DNA of 64,000 nucleotides from Prevotella sp. P5-50. Its GTDB lineage: Bacteria; Bacteroidota; Bacteroidia; Bacteroidales; Bacteroidaceae. Shown one piece after another: positions 26,569-35,299 of the stretch; within the stretch, counting starts at the first letter, position 1; every line of letters starts with the position of its first letter. The DNA lies in contig NZ_NPJA01000019.1 of the NCBI RefSeq assembly GCF_002251295.1, forward strand, positions 248,001-312,000, read 5' to 3'. Position numbers and translations under genes: made by a program. The notes below the pieces were generated by a model. That model searched no databases. It saw only the letters and a list, made by a program, of their open reading frames with translations, and was not told the origin of the DNA.

Positions 26569-28740
26569 ATGAATAAGAAAAAAGGTGGAAAACGCATAAC
26601 GAAGAAGCAACTCGTGGAGCGGCTTCAGACATTCTTCCAAGAAAATCCCAACGAGACATTCTCGTTCAAACAGATATTCCGTGCACTCCGATTGGTAACC
26701 CATCCCGCTAAAATGCTCGCCATCGACACGATGGAGGAAATGGCATGGGACGACTATCTCTCGAAGGTTTCGGAAAACAGTTACCGGCTCAACCTCAAAA
26801 CACAAGTGCAGGAAGGCACCTTTGTGCGCAAGGCCAATGGTAAAAACTCGTTCCTTCCCGACGATGGCGGCACGCCCGTGTTTGTCAGTGAGCGCAACTC
26901 TATGTATGCACTCAACGGCGACCGTGTGAAAGTGGCCTATATGGCACGTCGCGAAAAACATATCAAGGAGGCAATGGTGGTAGAAATCTTGTCGCATAAG
27001 CGCGATCAGGCGGTGGGTCGTCTGCGTGTGGAAAAAGACTATGCCTTCCTTGTTACCGAGGGAAACATCTTTGTTCACGACATCTTTGTGCCGAAGAAAA
27101 AACTCAAAGGTGGTAAGGATGGCGATAAGGCAGTGGTGAAAATCACCCAATGGCCATCGAAGGAATCGAAGAACATGGTGGGCGAAGTCATTGATGTGCT
27201 TGGTAAAGAAGGCGACAACAATGTGGAGATGCACGCCATATTGGCACAATACGGACTGCCTTACAAATATCCGAAAGCCGTGGAAGATGCTGCCGAAAAG
27301 ATAGATCCCACTATCACGCCTGATGAGATTAAGCGTCGTGAAGACTTCCGCGATGTGTTCACTTGCACTATAGACCCGAAGGATGCGAAAGATTTCGACG
27401 ATGCACTCTCCATTCGCAAAACGAAGAATGGACTCTGGGAAGTGGGTGTCCACATTGCCGATGTGTCTCATTATGTGACCGAAGGATCTATCATTGACAA
27501 GGAAGCCATGAAGCGTGCCACGAGTATCTATCTCGTTGACCGCACCATCCCGATGCTTCCCGAACGGCTGTGCAACTTCATCTGCTCCCTTCGCCCCGAT
27601 GAGGAGAAGCTCGCCTATTCGGCTATTTTCGAGATGGACGACAATGCAAACATCAAGAAATTCCATATTGCACACACCGTCATCAAGAGCAACAGACGCT
27701 ATGCCTATGAAGAAGTGCTCGACATCTTGCAGCAGTGTGAGGCTAAACCCTCATTGCGCAAGACCATTGAAAATGCAGAAATGCTCTGCACCCTCGCTCG
27801 CTTGTCGCAGATACTGCGTGAGCGCAGATTCAAAGGCGGTGCCGTGCGCTTCGACCGCGAAGAGTTGCATTTCGATATAGACGAGAAGGGTAAGCCCATC
27901 AGAGCTTATTTCAAGAAGTCGAACCAGGCTACCCAACTCATTGAAGAATTTATGCTCATAGCCAACAAGTGGGTGGCAGAAAGTGTGGGTAAGGTGAAGA
28001 AAGGTGTTAAAGCCAAGACACTGCCCTACCGTATCCACGACCAGCCCGACCCCACCAAGCTGGAGGCATTGCGCGAATTTGTAGTGAAGTTTGGTTATAA
28101 GATGAAGACTGCCGGCACCAAAGGAGCGATCTCGCGCAGTCTGAACACGCTCATGGACGAGTGTCAGGGTAAGCGAGAGCAGAACCTGATAGAGATTGTT
28201 GCTCTCCGATCAATGATGAAGGCAAAGTATTCCACCCATAATATAGGTCACTACGGACTGGCTTTTGAATACTACACCCACTTCACTTCGCCCATCAGAC
28301 GCTATCCCGACACGATGGTACACCGTCTGTTGACACGCTATCAGGACGGAGGCCGCAGTGCCAGCCAAGATAAATACGAGGAACTCTGCGAGCACTGTTC
28401 CGACATGGAGCAGGTGGCACAGCAGGCTGAGCGCGATTCTATCAAGTATAAGATGGTAGAGTTTATGGCAGACAAGTTGGGCCAGTGCTTCGATGCGCAT
28501 ATCAGTGGCATCCAGTCGTATGGTATCTATTGCGAGATAGACGAGAACCACTGCGAGGGAATGGTACCTATGCGCGACCTTGACGACGACTACTACGACT
28601 TCGACGAGAAGAACTATTGTCTCGTTGGCAGACGTCATCACCACAAATACCAACTGGGCGATGCAGTACGCATCAAGGTGGCAAGAGCCAATATAGAGAA
28701 GCGACAGCTCGACTTCACACTGGCTGACGACGACGAATAA
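26569..28740 (+). CDS. rnr: Ribonuclease R
   Basis: A 723-residue 3'-5' exoribonuclease of the RNB family that degrades structured RNA. Domains in order: basic N-terminal helix-turn-helix region, cold-shock domains, the RNB catalytic domain with DPKDAKDFDDALSI (the clustered Mg-binding aspartates) and HYGLAFEYYTHFTSPIRRYPD, and a C-terminal S1 domain ending in an acidic DDDE. ATG 26569 gives MNKKKGGKR; upstream codons are non-homologous. Monocistronic, with a terminator downstream. Confidence 0.95.
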   Translation: MNKKKGGKRITKKQLVERLQTFFQENPNETFSFKQIFRALRLVTHPAKMLAIDTMEEMAWDDYLSKVSENSYRLNLKTQVQEGTFVRKANGKNSFLPDDGGTPVFVSERNSMYALNGDRVKVAYMARREKHIKEAMVVEILSHKRDQAVGRLRVEKDYAFLVTEGNIFVHDIFVPKKKLKGGKDGDKAVVKITQWPSKESKNMVGEVIDVLGKEGDNNVEMHAILAQYGLPYKYPKAVEDAAEKIDPTITPDEIKRREDFRDVFTCTIDPKDAKDFDDALSIRKTKNGLWEVGVHIADVSHYVTEGSIIDKEAMKRATSIYLVDRTIPMLPERLCNFICSLRPDEEKLAYSAIFEMDDNANIKKFHIAHTVIKSNRRYAYEEVLDILQQCEAKPSLRKTIENAEMLCTLARLSQILRERRFKGGAVRFDREELHFDIDEKGKPIRAYFKKSNQATQLIEEFMLIANKWVAESVGKVKKGVKAKTLPYRIHDQPDPTKLEALREFVVKFGYKMKTAGTKGAISRSLNTLMDECQGKREQNLIEIVALRSMMKAKYSTHNIGHYGLAFEYYTHFTSPIRRYPDTMVHRLLTRYQDGGRSASQDKYEELCEHCSDMEQVAQQAERDSIKYKMVEFMADKLGQCFDAHISGIQSYGIYCEIDENHCEGMVPMRDLDDDYYDFDEKNYCLVGRRHHHKYQLGDAVRIKVARANIEKRQLDFTLADDDE

Positions 28741-28781
28741 TCCATCGGGACAACCCCTGGAAAATACATATTCCATATACT

Positions 28782-28826
28782 ATCGGGAGGCATAGCCGTC
28801 AACGGCAGGTTGCTTCCCGATTTTAT
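28782..28826 (+). terminator. Terminator after rnr
   Basis: Outer stem ATCGGGA (28782-28788) / TCCCGAT (28815-28821) with an inner GCCGT-CA-ACGGC hairpin (28795-28806), followed by TTTTA. It starts 41 bp after the rnr stop. Confidence 0.78.
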
Positions 28827-28915
28827 ATGCTATTTGCCAAGGTGTTTCCGATGGTGTGTAATAGTATGAAATATAATGGTTTACACCTATATGAAAGATA
28901 CTTTTCTCAGCAAAA

Positions 28916-29055
28916 CAAATTGATTTGCCGAGGAAAACAAATTGATTTGCCGAGGAAAACAAATTGATTTACCGAGCAATTCAATTTGATTTGCTGAGTA
29001 AATTCATTGAACTTGGTCTGCAAATTCATTGAAATTGCTGAGTAAATTCATTGAA
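28916..29055. repeat. 22-bp-period tandem repeat array, locus B (two blocks)
   Basis: Block 1: CAAATTGATTTG at 28916, 28938 and 28960 (last base A in the third), and the variant CAATTTGATTTG at 28982, all exactly 22 bp apart, separated by GCCGAGGAAAA-like spacers. Block 2: AATTCATTGA at 29001, 29023 and 29045, again 22 bp apart, with GCTGAG-type spacers. Block 1 is the reverse complement of the locus A core while block 2 keeps the locus A orientation. Confidence 0.93.
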
Positions 29056-29166
29056 ATTGCTGAGCTGTACGCGTAACGTTTTGAACGTAAGGAATATATA
29101 GATGGGGTAAAAGAATGTTGTCGGCAAGGGGAAAATGATATGGCTTTGAAGCGGAAATAATATGTG

Positions 29167-29225
29167 GAATACAAAAAGAAAAATGTGTTTTCTTTTTGTA
29201 TTCTACTCACTTAATCGTACCTTTG
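29167..29225 (+). promoter_or_regulatory. pyrE promoter with 16-bp palindrome over the -33 element
   Basis: Perfect arms GAATACAAAAAGAAAA (29167-29182) and TTTTCTTTTTGTATTC (29188-29203) with a 5-bp spacer. The right arm contains the -33 TTTG (29195-29198); 19 bp later is -7 TACCTTTG (29218-29225). The start site would fall near 29231, about 20 nt before pyrE. Because the palindrome precedes the start site it acts as DNA, not RNA. Confidence 0.8.
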
Positions 29226-29252
29226 CAAAACGAAAAACAAATAAACAAAGAT

Positions 29253-29885
29253 ATGGACGCAATCAAAAAACTGTTCGCAAAGAAGCTGATGGATATCAAA
29301 GCCATCAAATTGCAACCCAACGAACCCTTTACATGGGCATCTGGTTGGAAGTCACCAATCTATACCGACAACCGCAAAACACTGTCGTATCCCGACGTGC
29401 GCTCGTTTGTAAAACTCGAACTGTGCCACGCCATTCAGGAGAATTTCCCTGAGGCAGAGGCTGTGGCTGGTGTTGCCACAGGTGCTATAGCACAAGGAGC
29501 TCTCGTGGCAGACCAGCTCGGACTGCCCTATGCCTACGTTCGTCCGAAACCAAAAGACCACGGTATGGGCAACCAAGTAGAGGGACACATCGAAAAAGGT
29601 GCTAAGGTTATCGTGGTAGAAGACCTGATCTCTACCGGAGGAAGCAGTCTTAAAGCCGTTGAAGCACTGCGCCAGTATGGATGCGAAGTCATTGGTATGG
29701 TGGCATCGTTCACCTATGGTTTCCCCGTTGCCGAACAGGCTTTCAAGGAGGCTGGCGTGCGTCTGATTACGCTGAGCAACTATGCTGCCGTGCTTGAACA
29801 GGCTGCCGACACCGGATATATCAAGCCAGAAGACATCGAAGTGTTGAACGAGTGGCGTAAGGACCCAGCTGCTTGGAAGGCATGA
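29253..29885 (+). CDS. pyrE: Orotate phosphoribosyltransferase
   Basis: PyrE adds ribose-5-phosphate from PRPP to orotate in pyrimidine synthesis. The 210-residue protein has FTWASGWKSPIYTDNR, YVRPKPKDHGMGNQVEG (flexible catalytic loop) and the PRPP-binding VIVVEDLISTGGSS. ATG 29253 (MDAIKKLFAKKL) fits the promoter position; the longer frame would start upstream of the -7 box. Its stop overlaps the next start (ATGA), so the two are translationally coupled. Confidence 0.96.
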   Translation: MDAIKKLFAKKLMDIKAIKLQPNEPFTWASGWKSPIYTDNRKTLSYPDVRSFVKLELCHAIQENFPEAEAVAGVATGAIAQGALVADQLGLPYAYVRPKPKDHGMGNQVEGHIEKGAKVIVVEDLISTGGSSLKAVEALRQYGCEVIGMVASFTYGFPVAEQAFKEAGVRLITLSNYAAVLEQAADTGYIKPEDIEVLNEWRKDPAAWKA

Positions 29886-30298
29886 CAAAGTTTGAAAGCA
29901 GCGTACACCAGATTCCATATCCGGTGGAAAACGTTTATCGCAACATCAGCGACCTCACCAACTTGGAGCGTATTAAAGACCGAGTGCCCGAAGACAAACT
30001 GAAGGATTTTCAGTTTGACAAAGATAGTGTGCAGGTCAATGTGCCACCGGTAGGACTTCTGAAACTGCGCATCATAGAGCGTGAAGACAATAAGTGTGTG
30101 AAGTTTGAAGCAGAGAAATCGCCAGTACCCTTCAACCTTTGGATACAGGTGCTGCCCGTCAACGACCACGAAAGCAAGATGCGTGTCACCGTAAAGGCCG
30201 ACATCCCATTCATGCTCAAAGGCATGGTGAGCGGTCCACTGCAGGATGGAGTAGAGAAAGTTGCCACTGCTTTGGCACAGGTGCCCTACACCTTGTAG
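29882..30298 (+). CDS. SRPBCC-family small protein
   Basis: A 138-residue protein with the START/SRPBCC (polyketide-cyclase-like) pattern: VPYP-like HQIPYPVENVYRNISDLTNLERI at the N terminus, beta-rich middle, and a C-terminal helix FMLKGMVSGPLQDGVEKVATAL. Such folds bind hydrophobic ligands; no ligand or reaction can be named. The ATGA overlap with pyrE and the 51-bp gap to argH place it in a pyrE-SRPBCC-argH operon. Confidence 0.8.
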   Translation: MTKFESSVHQIPYPVENVYRNISDLTNLERIKDRVPEDKLKDFQFDKDSVQVNVPPVGLLKLRIIEREDNKCVKFEAEKSPVPFNLWIQVLPVNDHESKMRVTVKADIPFMLKGMVSGPLQDGVEKVATALAQVPYTL

Positions 30299-30349
30299 GC
30301 ACACCTCTGCCAATCAACCCTTACACCGATTATATATTATACACGACAG

Positions 30350-31690
30350 ATGAATAAACTTTGGGAGAAGAACTTTGAGGTGAATGCAGAAATAGAGCGC
30401 TTCACCGTGGGACGCGACCGTGAGATGGATCTCTACCTCGCACCCTACGATGTGATGGGATCTATGGCACATATCACTATGCTTGAGAGTATTGGCCTCT
30501 TGGAAGCCGACGAACTGAAACAACTGTTGGCTGAACTCAAACAAATATATGCCATTTGCCAGCGCGGCGAATTTCGCATAGAAGACGGAGTGGAGGATGT
30601 ACACTCACAAGTGGAACTCATGTTGACACGAAAACTGGGCGACATGGGTAAGAAAATACACTCAGGCCGATCACGCAACGACCAAGTATTGGTGGATTTG
30701 AAACTCTTTACACGCCATCAACTCATGGAACTGGCAGACGGGGTGAAAGTGCTTTTCGACGAATTGCTCGCTAAGAGCGAACAGTATAAAAGCGTGCTCA
30801 TGCCGGGCTACACCCATCTGCAGGTGGCAATGCCATCATCCTTCGGACTATGGTTTGGCGCCTACGCCGAGTCGTTGGCAGACGATATGCTCTTTCTGCA
30901 AGCAGCATACAAGATGACCAACCGTAACCCGTTGGGATCAGCAGCAGGATATGGATCGTCGTTCCCACTCAACAGACAGATGACCACAGACCTCTTGGGA
31001 TTCGATTCTATGGACTATAACGTGGTTTATGCGCAGATGGGACGAGGAAAAATGGAGCGCAACGTGGCATTTGCCATGGCTACTATAGCAGGAACACTTG
31101 CTAAAATGGCATTTGATGCGTGTCTCTTCAACTCGCAAAACTTCTCGTTTGTGAAACTTCCAAAAGAGTGTACCACCGGAAGTAGCATCATGCCCCACAA
31201 GAAAAATCCCGATGTCTTCGAACTCATCCGTGCGAAATGCAACAAGATTCAGGCTTTGCCACAACAGGTGACACTCATCATGAACAATCTCCCCGTGGGT
31301 TATTTCCGCGATCTGCAGATTATCAAAGAGGTGTTCTTGCCTGCTTTCGACGAACTGAAAGACTGTTTGCAGATGGCGGCATACATCATCAATAAGATTG
31401 AAGTGCGCGAGGATATTCTCGACAATCCCATGTACGACCCGATGTTCTCCGTAGAGGAAGTCAACCGTTTGGCTGCTGCCGGAATGCCCTTCCGCGATGC
31501 GTATAAGAAGGTTGGGCTCGATATCGAGGCTGGAACTTTCACACCCAACAAGGACATACACCATACGCATGAGGGTTCGATAGGCAATCTCTGCAACGAC
31601 AAGATAGCCGATCTGATGCAGCAAGTGCTTGGAGGTTTCGGTTTCAACCGTGTCACCGATGCAGAAAAATCGCTGTTGGAAAACGCTTAA
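30350..31690 (+). CDS. argH: Argininosuccinate lyase
   Basis: ArgH splits argininosuccinate to arginine and fumarate. The 446 residues include GRSRNDQV (residues 106-113), PGYTHLQVAMPSSFG and the fumarase/aspartase signature TGSSIMPHKKNP (276-287) with the catalytic serine. A short intergenic gap follows the SRPBCC gene. Slightly shorter than the ~460-residue norm at the C terminus but all active-site loops are present. Confidence 0.96.
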   Translation: MNKLWEKNFEVNAEIERFTVGRDREMDLYLAPYDVMGSMAHITMLESIGLLEADELKQLLAELKQIYAICQRGEFRIEDGVEDVHSQVELMLTRKLGDMGKKIHSGRSRNDQVLVDLKLFTRHQLMELADGVKVLFDELLAKSEQYKSVLMPGYTHLQVAMPSSFGLWFGAYAESLADDMLFLQAAYKMTNRNPLGSAAGYGSSFPLNRQMTTDLLGFDSMDYNVVYAQMGRGKMERNVAFAMATIAGTLAKMAFDACLFNSQNFSFVKLPKECTTGSSIMPHKKNPDVFELIRAKCNKIQALPQQVTLIMNNLPVGYFRDLQIIKEVFLPAFDELKDCLQMAAYIINKIEVREDILDNPMYDPMFSVEEVNRLAAAGMPFRDAYKKVGLDIEAGTFTPNKDIHHTHEGSIGNLCNDKIADLMQQVLGGFGFNRVTDAEKSLLENA

Positions 31691-31715
31691 ACCATAAGGC
31701 AAACAACAGAACAAT

Positions 31716-32408
31716 ATGGCTGAAGGCTATAGCAAACATTATAATATGGATAGTCGCCCTACCGTTGTGTCAACACCAACGGGAAGGCGACTTTCTGCTT
31801 GGACAGGGCACCTTTCTCTTTGGACAAGGCGCCTTACGGCAGGTGTGGCAGTACTGCTGATGGCAACGGCATGCTCCACAGACCCTGAATTCAGTGCATG
31901 GCCCTGTCGCTTTGTCTATGATAACGGACTCCATCTCGACCAAACACTCGCCACAGCCACCAACAGCATGTCGCGTGGCATATTTTGTCATATCACCGAA
32001 AGCGTAAGACAAGGAGCGAAACACCTCGTGTTTACCAATTCTGACGGACTTTCATCCACACAGCGCGAAACGGCGGCAGAGAGCGAGAGCCACTATCAGC
32101 TCGGACTCAGCAACGGCATCATTGTGGGCTATCAAACTTTTAATACGACGCCAAACGGCGGATTTATTGCTTATGATGCACAGTGTCCAAACTGTGTGAG
32201 AAACGGCAATTCGCTGGGAAGTAGCAAGTATATCATCCAAATGGATCATAAAGGCATGGCGACCTGTCCCACTTGCAAGCGACAATATATGCTCAACAAT
32301 CGGGGCATAGTGGTCAATGGCGGTAAAGACGACCATAAACTGGAACAATACGCACTGGTCAATTGTACCGGGCCAACGGGGGTTGTTTCTGTTTTCTCAC
32401 GACAATAA
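31716..32408 (+). CDS. Lipoprotein with CPxC motifs, function unknown
   Basis: I do not recognise a named family. The 230-residue protein has an unusually long basic N terminus before the hydrophobic stretch and lipobox (GVAVLLMATACS, lipid Cys near residue 53). The C-terminal half has CPNC ... CPTC about 35 residues apart in a region reading GGFIAYDAQCPNCV and GMATCPTCKRQYML, suggesting a zinc ribbon or Rieske-like beta structure. ATG 31746 (MDSRPT) could be the true start. It lies 25 bp after argH on the same strand. Confidence 0.7.
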   Translation: MAEGYSKHYNMDSRPTVVSTPTGRRLSAWTGHLSLWTRRLTAGVAVLLMATACSTDPEFSAWPCRFVYDNGLHLDQTLATATNSMSRGIFCHITESVRQGAKHLVFTNSDGLSSTQRETAAESESHYQLGLSNGIIVGYQTFNTTPNGGFIAYDAQCPNCVRNGNSLGSSKYIIQMDHKGMATCPTCKRQYMLNNRGIVVNGGKDDHKLEQYALVNCTGPTGVVSVFSRQ

Positions 32409-32512
32409 TCTACCAAGGTTTATCCGATAGGCAATGGATGGAAGTCGCATAGACCTCTATCCAGTATTCTCATGTGCTGACAAGACATAGCGACTGGTCA
32501 GCCGCAATGACT

Positions 32513-33529
32513 CTATTCGTTCAGAAAGCGATGCAAAGCACTGATGAGGACATCGTTTTCTTCAGGACTCTGGGTGGCTATGCGGAAGTGGTGGGGCGAT
32601 AGATTGGCAAAGTTTGAACAGTTGCGAATCAGAATGCCCTCATGGTCTATCAGCCAATTCTTCAGTTGAAGGCTGCTGGCTTGCTCTATCATACAGAGCA
32701 TAAAAGTGCTGTCGGTGTCGTAAACGCTGATGCCAGGGAGGGCACGCAAAGCATCGCGAAGGCGTGCGGTCTCTTTCAACAGTCCCTCAAGGTCGCTGAT
32801 GGCGGGCTTGTCTTGAGCGATCAGAAAGCGTGCACCCTCGATAGCCAAGGCTCCTACCGACCATGGGCGCTGGTACTGGCGGAGGTGTCGCAATATCTCA
32901 GGATGTGCTGTCACATAGCCTACACGCATGCCCGGCACCGCATAACGCTTGCTCAGCGAATGGAGCAGAATGAGGTTGGGATAGCGCATCACTTGTTTCA
33001 CATCTACTAATTTTGCGGCGGTATAACCTTCATACGACTGATCGACCACGAAAAGGTGGATGGGATTGGTGGCGATAAGATGGTCGATGATGCCTTCGGT
33101 CATCACTCCTCCTGTTGGATTATTAGGATTGCAGAGCCAGTAGATGCGGCGCGTAGGCAGCAACTTCTGGTCGTTTTCATACTCATAGCTGATGATATGT
33201 TCGTTGAGGCGACAAGCATCGGCATACTCGCTGAAAGTGGGTTGGGGGATGACAGACATGCCGCCACGCGTCATCTGGGCTATGAGATAGATGGCTTCGG
33301 TCACACCGCTGGTCACCATCACGCATTCGGCAGGGATGTCGTGATACTCGGCCAACTGTTCTTCGAGCTTCCGAGGCTGAGGTTCCGGATAGTGGTTTAC
33401 AAGGTCAAGATGGTTGGCAAGATGGGCTTTCAGGGCTGTATGGTCTGTCTGTTGGCAGATGTTGGAACTGAAATTGATGCGCACCTGACTGTTGTAGCGG
33501 TAGAGATCGTCACCGTGTCCTTCTATCAT
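32513..33529 (-). CDS. cobD: CobD-like threonine-phosphate decarboxylase / aminotransferase
   Basis: A 338-residue PLP-dependent class I/II enzyme. MIEGHGDDLYRY at the N terminus is typical of CobD, which makes aminopropanol phosphate for the B12 nucleotide loop. The PLP pocket shows LCNPNNPTGG, FVVDQSYEGY and Schiff-base Lys in LHSLSKRYAVPGMRVGY. Related histidinol-phosphate aminotransferase is the main alternative, but the N terminus and the adjacent BtuD-like ATPase favour corrinoid work. It is the last gene of the minus-strand run from the GH3 gene. Confidence 0.85.
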   Translation of the reverse strand: MIEGHGDDLYRYNSQVRINFSSNICQQTDHTALKAHLANHLDLVNHYPEPQPRKLEEQLAEYHDIPAECVMVTSGVTEAIYLIAQMTRGGMSVIPQPTFSEYADACRLNEHIISYEYENDQKLLPTRRIYWLCNPNNPTGGVMTEGIIDHLIATNPIHLFVVDQSYEGYTAAKLVDVKQVMRYPNLILLHSLSKRYAVPGMRVGYVTAHPEILRHLRQYQRPWSVGALAIEGARFLIAQDKPAISDLEGLLKETARLRDALRALPGISVYDTDSTFMLCMIEQASSLQLKNWLIDHEGILIRNCSNFANLSPHHFRIATQSPEENDVLISALHRFLNE

Positions 33530-33595
33530 TGTCTTATTCTTCTGGAGAGTTTAGGAATCGTTGGATGTTTGGTAATAAGTGAAGTAATGCCTGTC

Positions 33596-33615
33596 AAGGT
33601 GTAGGGCTACACCTT
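33596..33615. promoter_or_regulatory. Perfect hairpin between ATPase and cobD genes
   Basis: Arms AAGGTGTAG (33596-33604) / CTACACCTT (33607-33615) with only GG between them. It sits in the 110-bp gap between the ABC ATPase gene and cobD. On the minus strand there is no T-run after it, so its role (processing, attenuation or weak termination) is unclear. Confidence 0.45.
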
Positions 33616-33639
33616 ATTTATATATATAGGGCGGCTCGT

Positions 33640-34422
33640 TCATGTCTGACGTGCCACCCGTATGGTCATATCGTTAGTATCGAAATGTATGCCAGGGCGC
33701 TCGATGAAGCGACTCAGCGAACCGTCGGCGGCGAGCTGGTGAGGGGTGTCGATGCTCAAACGGTCGGGTTCCATCAGCCAAATGCGGTCTGCCAACTGCA
33801 TGGCGAGTTCTACATCATGGGTGGAAAGAAATATCGTTTTCTGTTGTTCGTGTGCCAGTCGTCGCAGCAATTGCATCATCTCAACCTTGCTGGGAAAGTC
33901 GAGAAAGGCTGTTGGCTCATCGAGATAGATGGTGGGTGTTTGCTGCGCAAGGGCTTTGGCTATCATACATTTCTGGCGTTCACCGTCGCTCAACGTGTGA
34001 ACTGGACGGCGTCTAAGCCGGTCGATGCCTACCAAACGGATGGCTTCGTCTATCATTTGGTGGTCGTCAGCATCGAGTGAACCCCAGAAACCGGTATAGG
34101 GCGAACGCCCCATGCCTACCATTTCTTCTACAGACATATTGCGCACATCGGGCTTTTCAGTCAGTACTACACCCACTTTCTTGCTGAGTTGGCGCGACGA
34201 AAGGGCTGTCAGCGGAGTGCCGTCGAGATAGATTTCGCCGGAAAGGGCGGGTTGGAATGCCGACAAAGTGCGCAGCAGTGTGGATTTGCCGATACCGTTC
34301 TGCCCCAACAAACAAGTCAGTTCGCTGGCATTGATGGTTGCGTTGATATCGCTGACCACGATGCGTTGCTGTCCTTTGACGATATACCCGATGGTGAGAT
34401 GTCTGAGTTCTACGGTTTCCAT
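33640..34422 (-). CDS. btuD: ABC transporter ATP-binding protein, FecCD/BtuD type
   Basis: A 260-residue ATPase subunit of an iron-siderophore/cobalamin-type importer. Walker A GQNGIGKST (residues 40-48), Q-loop region, signature LSDGERQK, Walker B TIYLDEPTAFLD and H-loop FLSTHDVEL are intact. No permease or binding-protein gene is nearby, so it must pair with subunits encoded elsewhere. Adjacent cobD points to cobalamin import, but iron chelates remain possible. Confidence 0.82.
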   Translation of the reverse strand: METVELRHLTIGYIVKGQQRIVVSDINATINASELTCLLGQNGIGKSTLLRTLSAFQPALSGEIYLDGTPLTALSSRQLSKKVGVVLTEKPDVRNMSVEEMVGMGRSPYTGFWGSLDADDHQMIDEAIRLVGIDRLRRRPVHTLSDGERQKCMIAKALAQQTPTIYLDEPTAFLDFPSKVEMMQLLRRLAHEQQKTIFLSTHDVELAMQLADRIWLMEPDRLSIDTPHQLAADGSLSRFIERPGIHFDTNDMTIRVARQT

Positions 34423-34447
34423 GAGGTTGACTTTTGTATGCTGGGAA

Positions 34448-35290
34448 TTATTTCTCTTTTGAAGTGAGTTCGTTGCGCAGACCCTTCATGCCTGTGAGAT
34501 AGGCTTTGGCAGATCCGAACGAAAGGAACATATCCAAGCGTACGGGCAGGTGATTCTTATCGTCGGTGACGAAGAAACGTATGAGTTCGTGGTTCTTGCC
34601 GTCCTCACGTTCGATAAATGAGAATATCAGACAACGGAACTTCGCATTGCTGTTTTTCATCTTCAGCGTAGTCTTTCCGCCGTATTTCAACCATGAGTTG
34701 CTTAGGTGTCTGGCATCGCTGATGGGCATGGGGATATTCTCGCCCTTGCGCAACTTGGATGTGTCGAAGTTGCGTGCACGAAGGAAAATGCTCATCATGT
34801 CGTAGATGCAGTCCTTATACTCTGCTTGTTTCCAGTGGTGTTTACCGTCGGCATCGATGCGATGCATCTTCAAGTGGCTGTTTCCCTTAGGGTAGCTATA
34901 CCATAACTCATCTACGTAATAGCGCTTGCCCTCGCGTGCTCCTTTGCGGTAATAAAGTGGGGTAATATCGGTAGTGGTGTAGCATAGCAGGGTATCGCGC
35001 ATGATAAACATATTGTCGAGCTTGTCGTTACCACGCGTGATGAGGCTCGACCGGAAGGCAGGCACACCTTTGTGGGTCGATTGTACGGTGGACATAGATG
35101 CCGTGCCGACCTTCACCCATACGAATTTCCAATTGAAATAGAGGTCGTAGGAGAGATACTCGCCCGATTTGAAGGCGGTGTTGTGGATGCCACATTGCGC
35201 TTGCGAGGTGGTGACGGTGTGTGAGAAAAGTGGCAGACAGAGCATCAGCATGAGCAATAGGCGTCTGCCGTTGGTATTCAGGTGTTTCAT
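34448..35290 (-). CDS. DUF3108 domain protein
   Basis: A 280-residue exported protein: signal peptide about residues 1-32 (LLLMLMLCLPLFSHTV, cleavage near AQA/C), then the DUF3108 pattern with FKSGEYLSYDLYFNWKFVWVKVGTASM, a central YKDCIYDMMSIFLRARN and LPVRLDMFLSFGSAKAYL. The domain is a beta-rich periplasmic module with no established reaction. It follows the Ig-like lipoprotein gene by 9 bp, and the pair is probably co-expressed and functionally linked in the envelope. Confidence 0.85.
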   Translation of the reverse strand: MKHLNTNGRRLLLMLMLCLPLFSHTVTTSQAQCGIHNTAFKSGEYLSYDLYFNWKFVWVKVGTASMSTVQSTHKGVPAFRSSLITRGNDKLDNMFIMRDTLLCYTTTDITPLYYRKGAREGKRYYVDELWYSYPKGNSHLKMHRIDADGKHHWKQAEYKDCIYDMMSIFLRARNFDTSKLRKGENIPMPISDARHLSNSWLKYGGKTTLKMKNSNAKFRCLIFSFIEREDGKNHELIRFFVTDDKNHLPVRLDMFLSFGSAKAYLTGMKGLRNELTSKEK

Positions 35291-35299
35291 CTTTTATCG

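Noticed and set aside
26488..27675. Large minus-strand open frame (396 codons) across the rnr gene
   Set aside because: It lies antisense to RNase R over its whole length and shows no family motifs; the plus frame has complete RNB motifs.
33596..33615. Rho-independent terminator before cobD
   Set aside because: The hairpin is perfect but has a two-base loop and no T-run on the minus strand, so I kept it only as a hairpin of unknown role.
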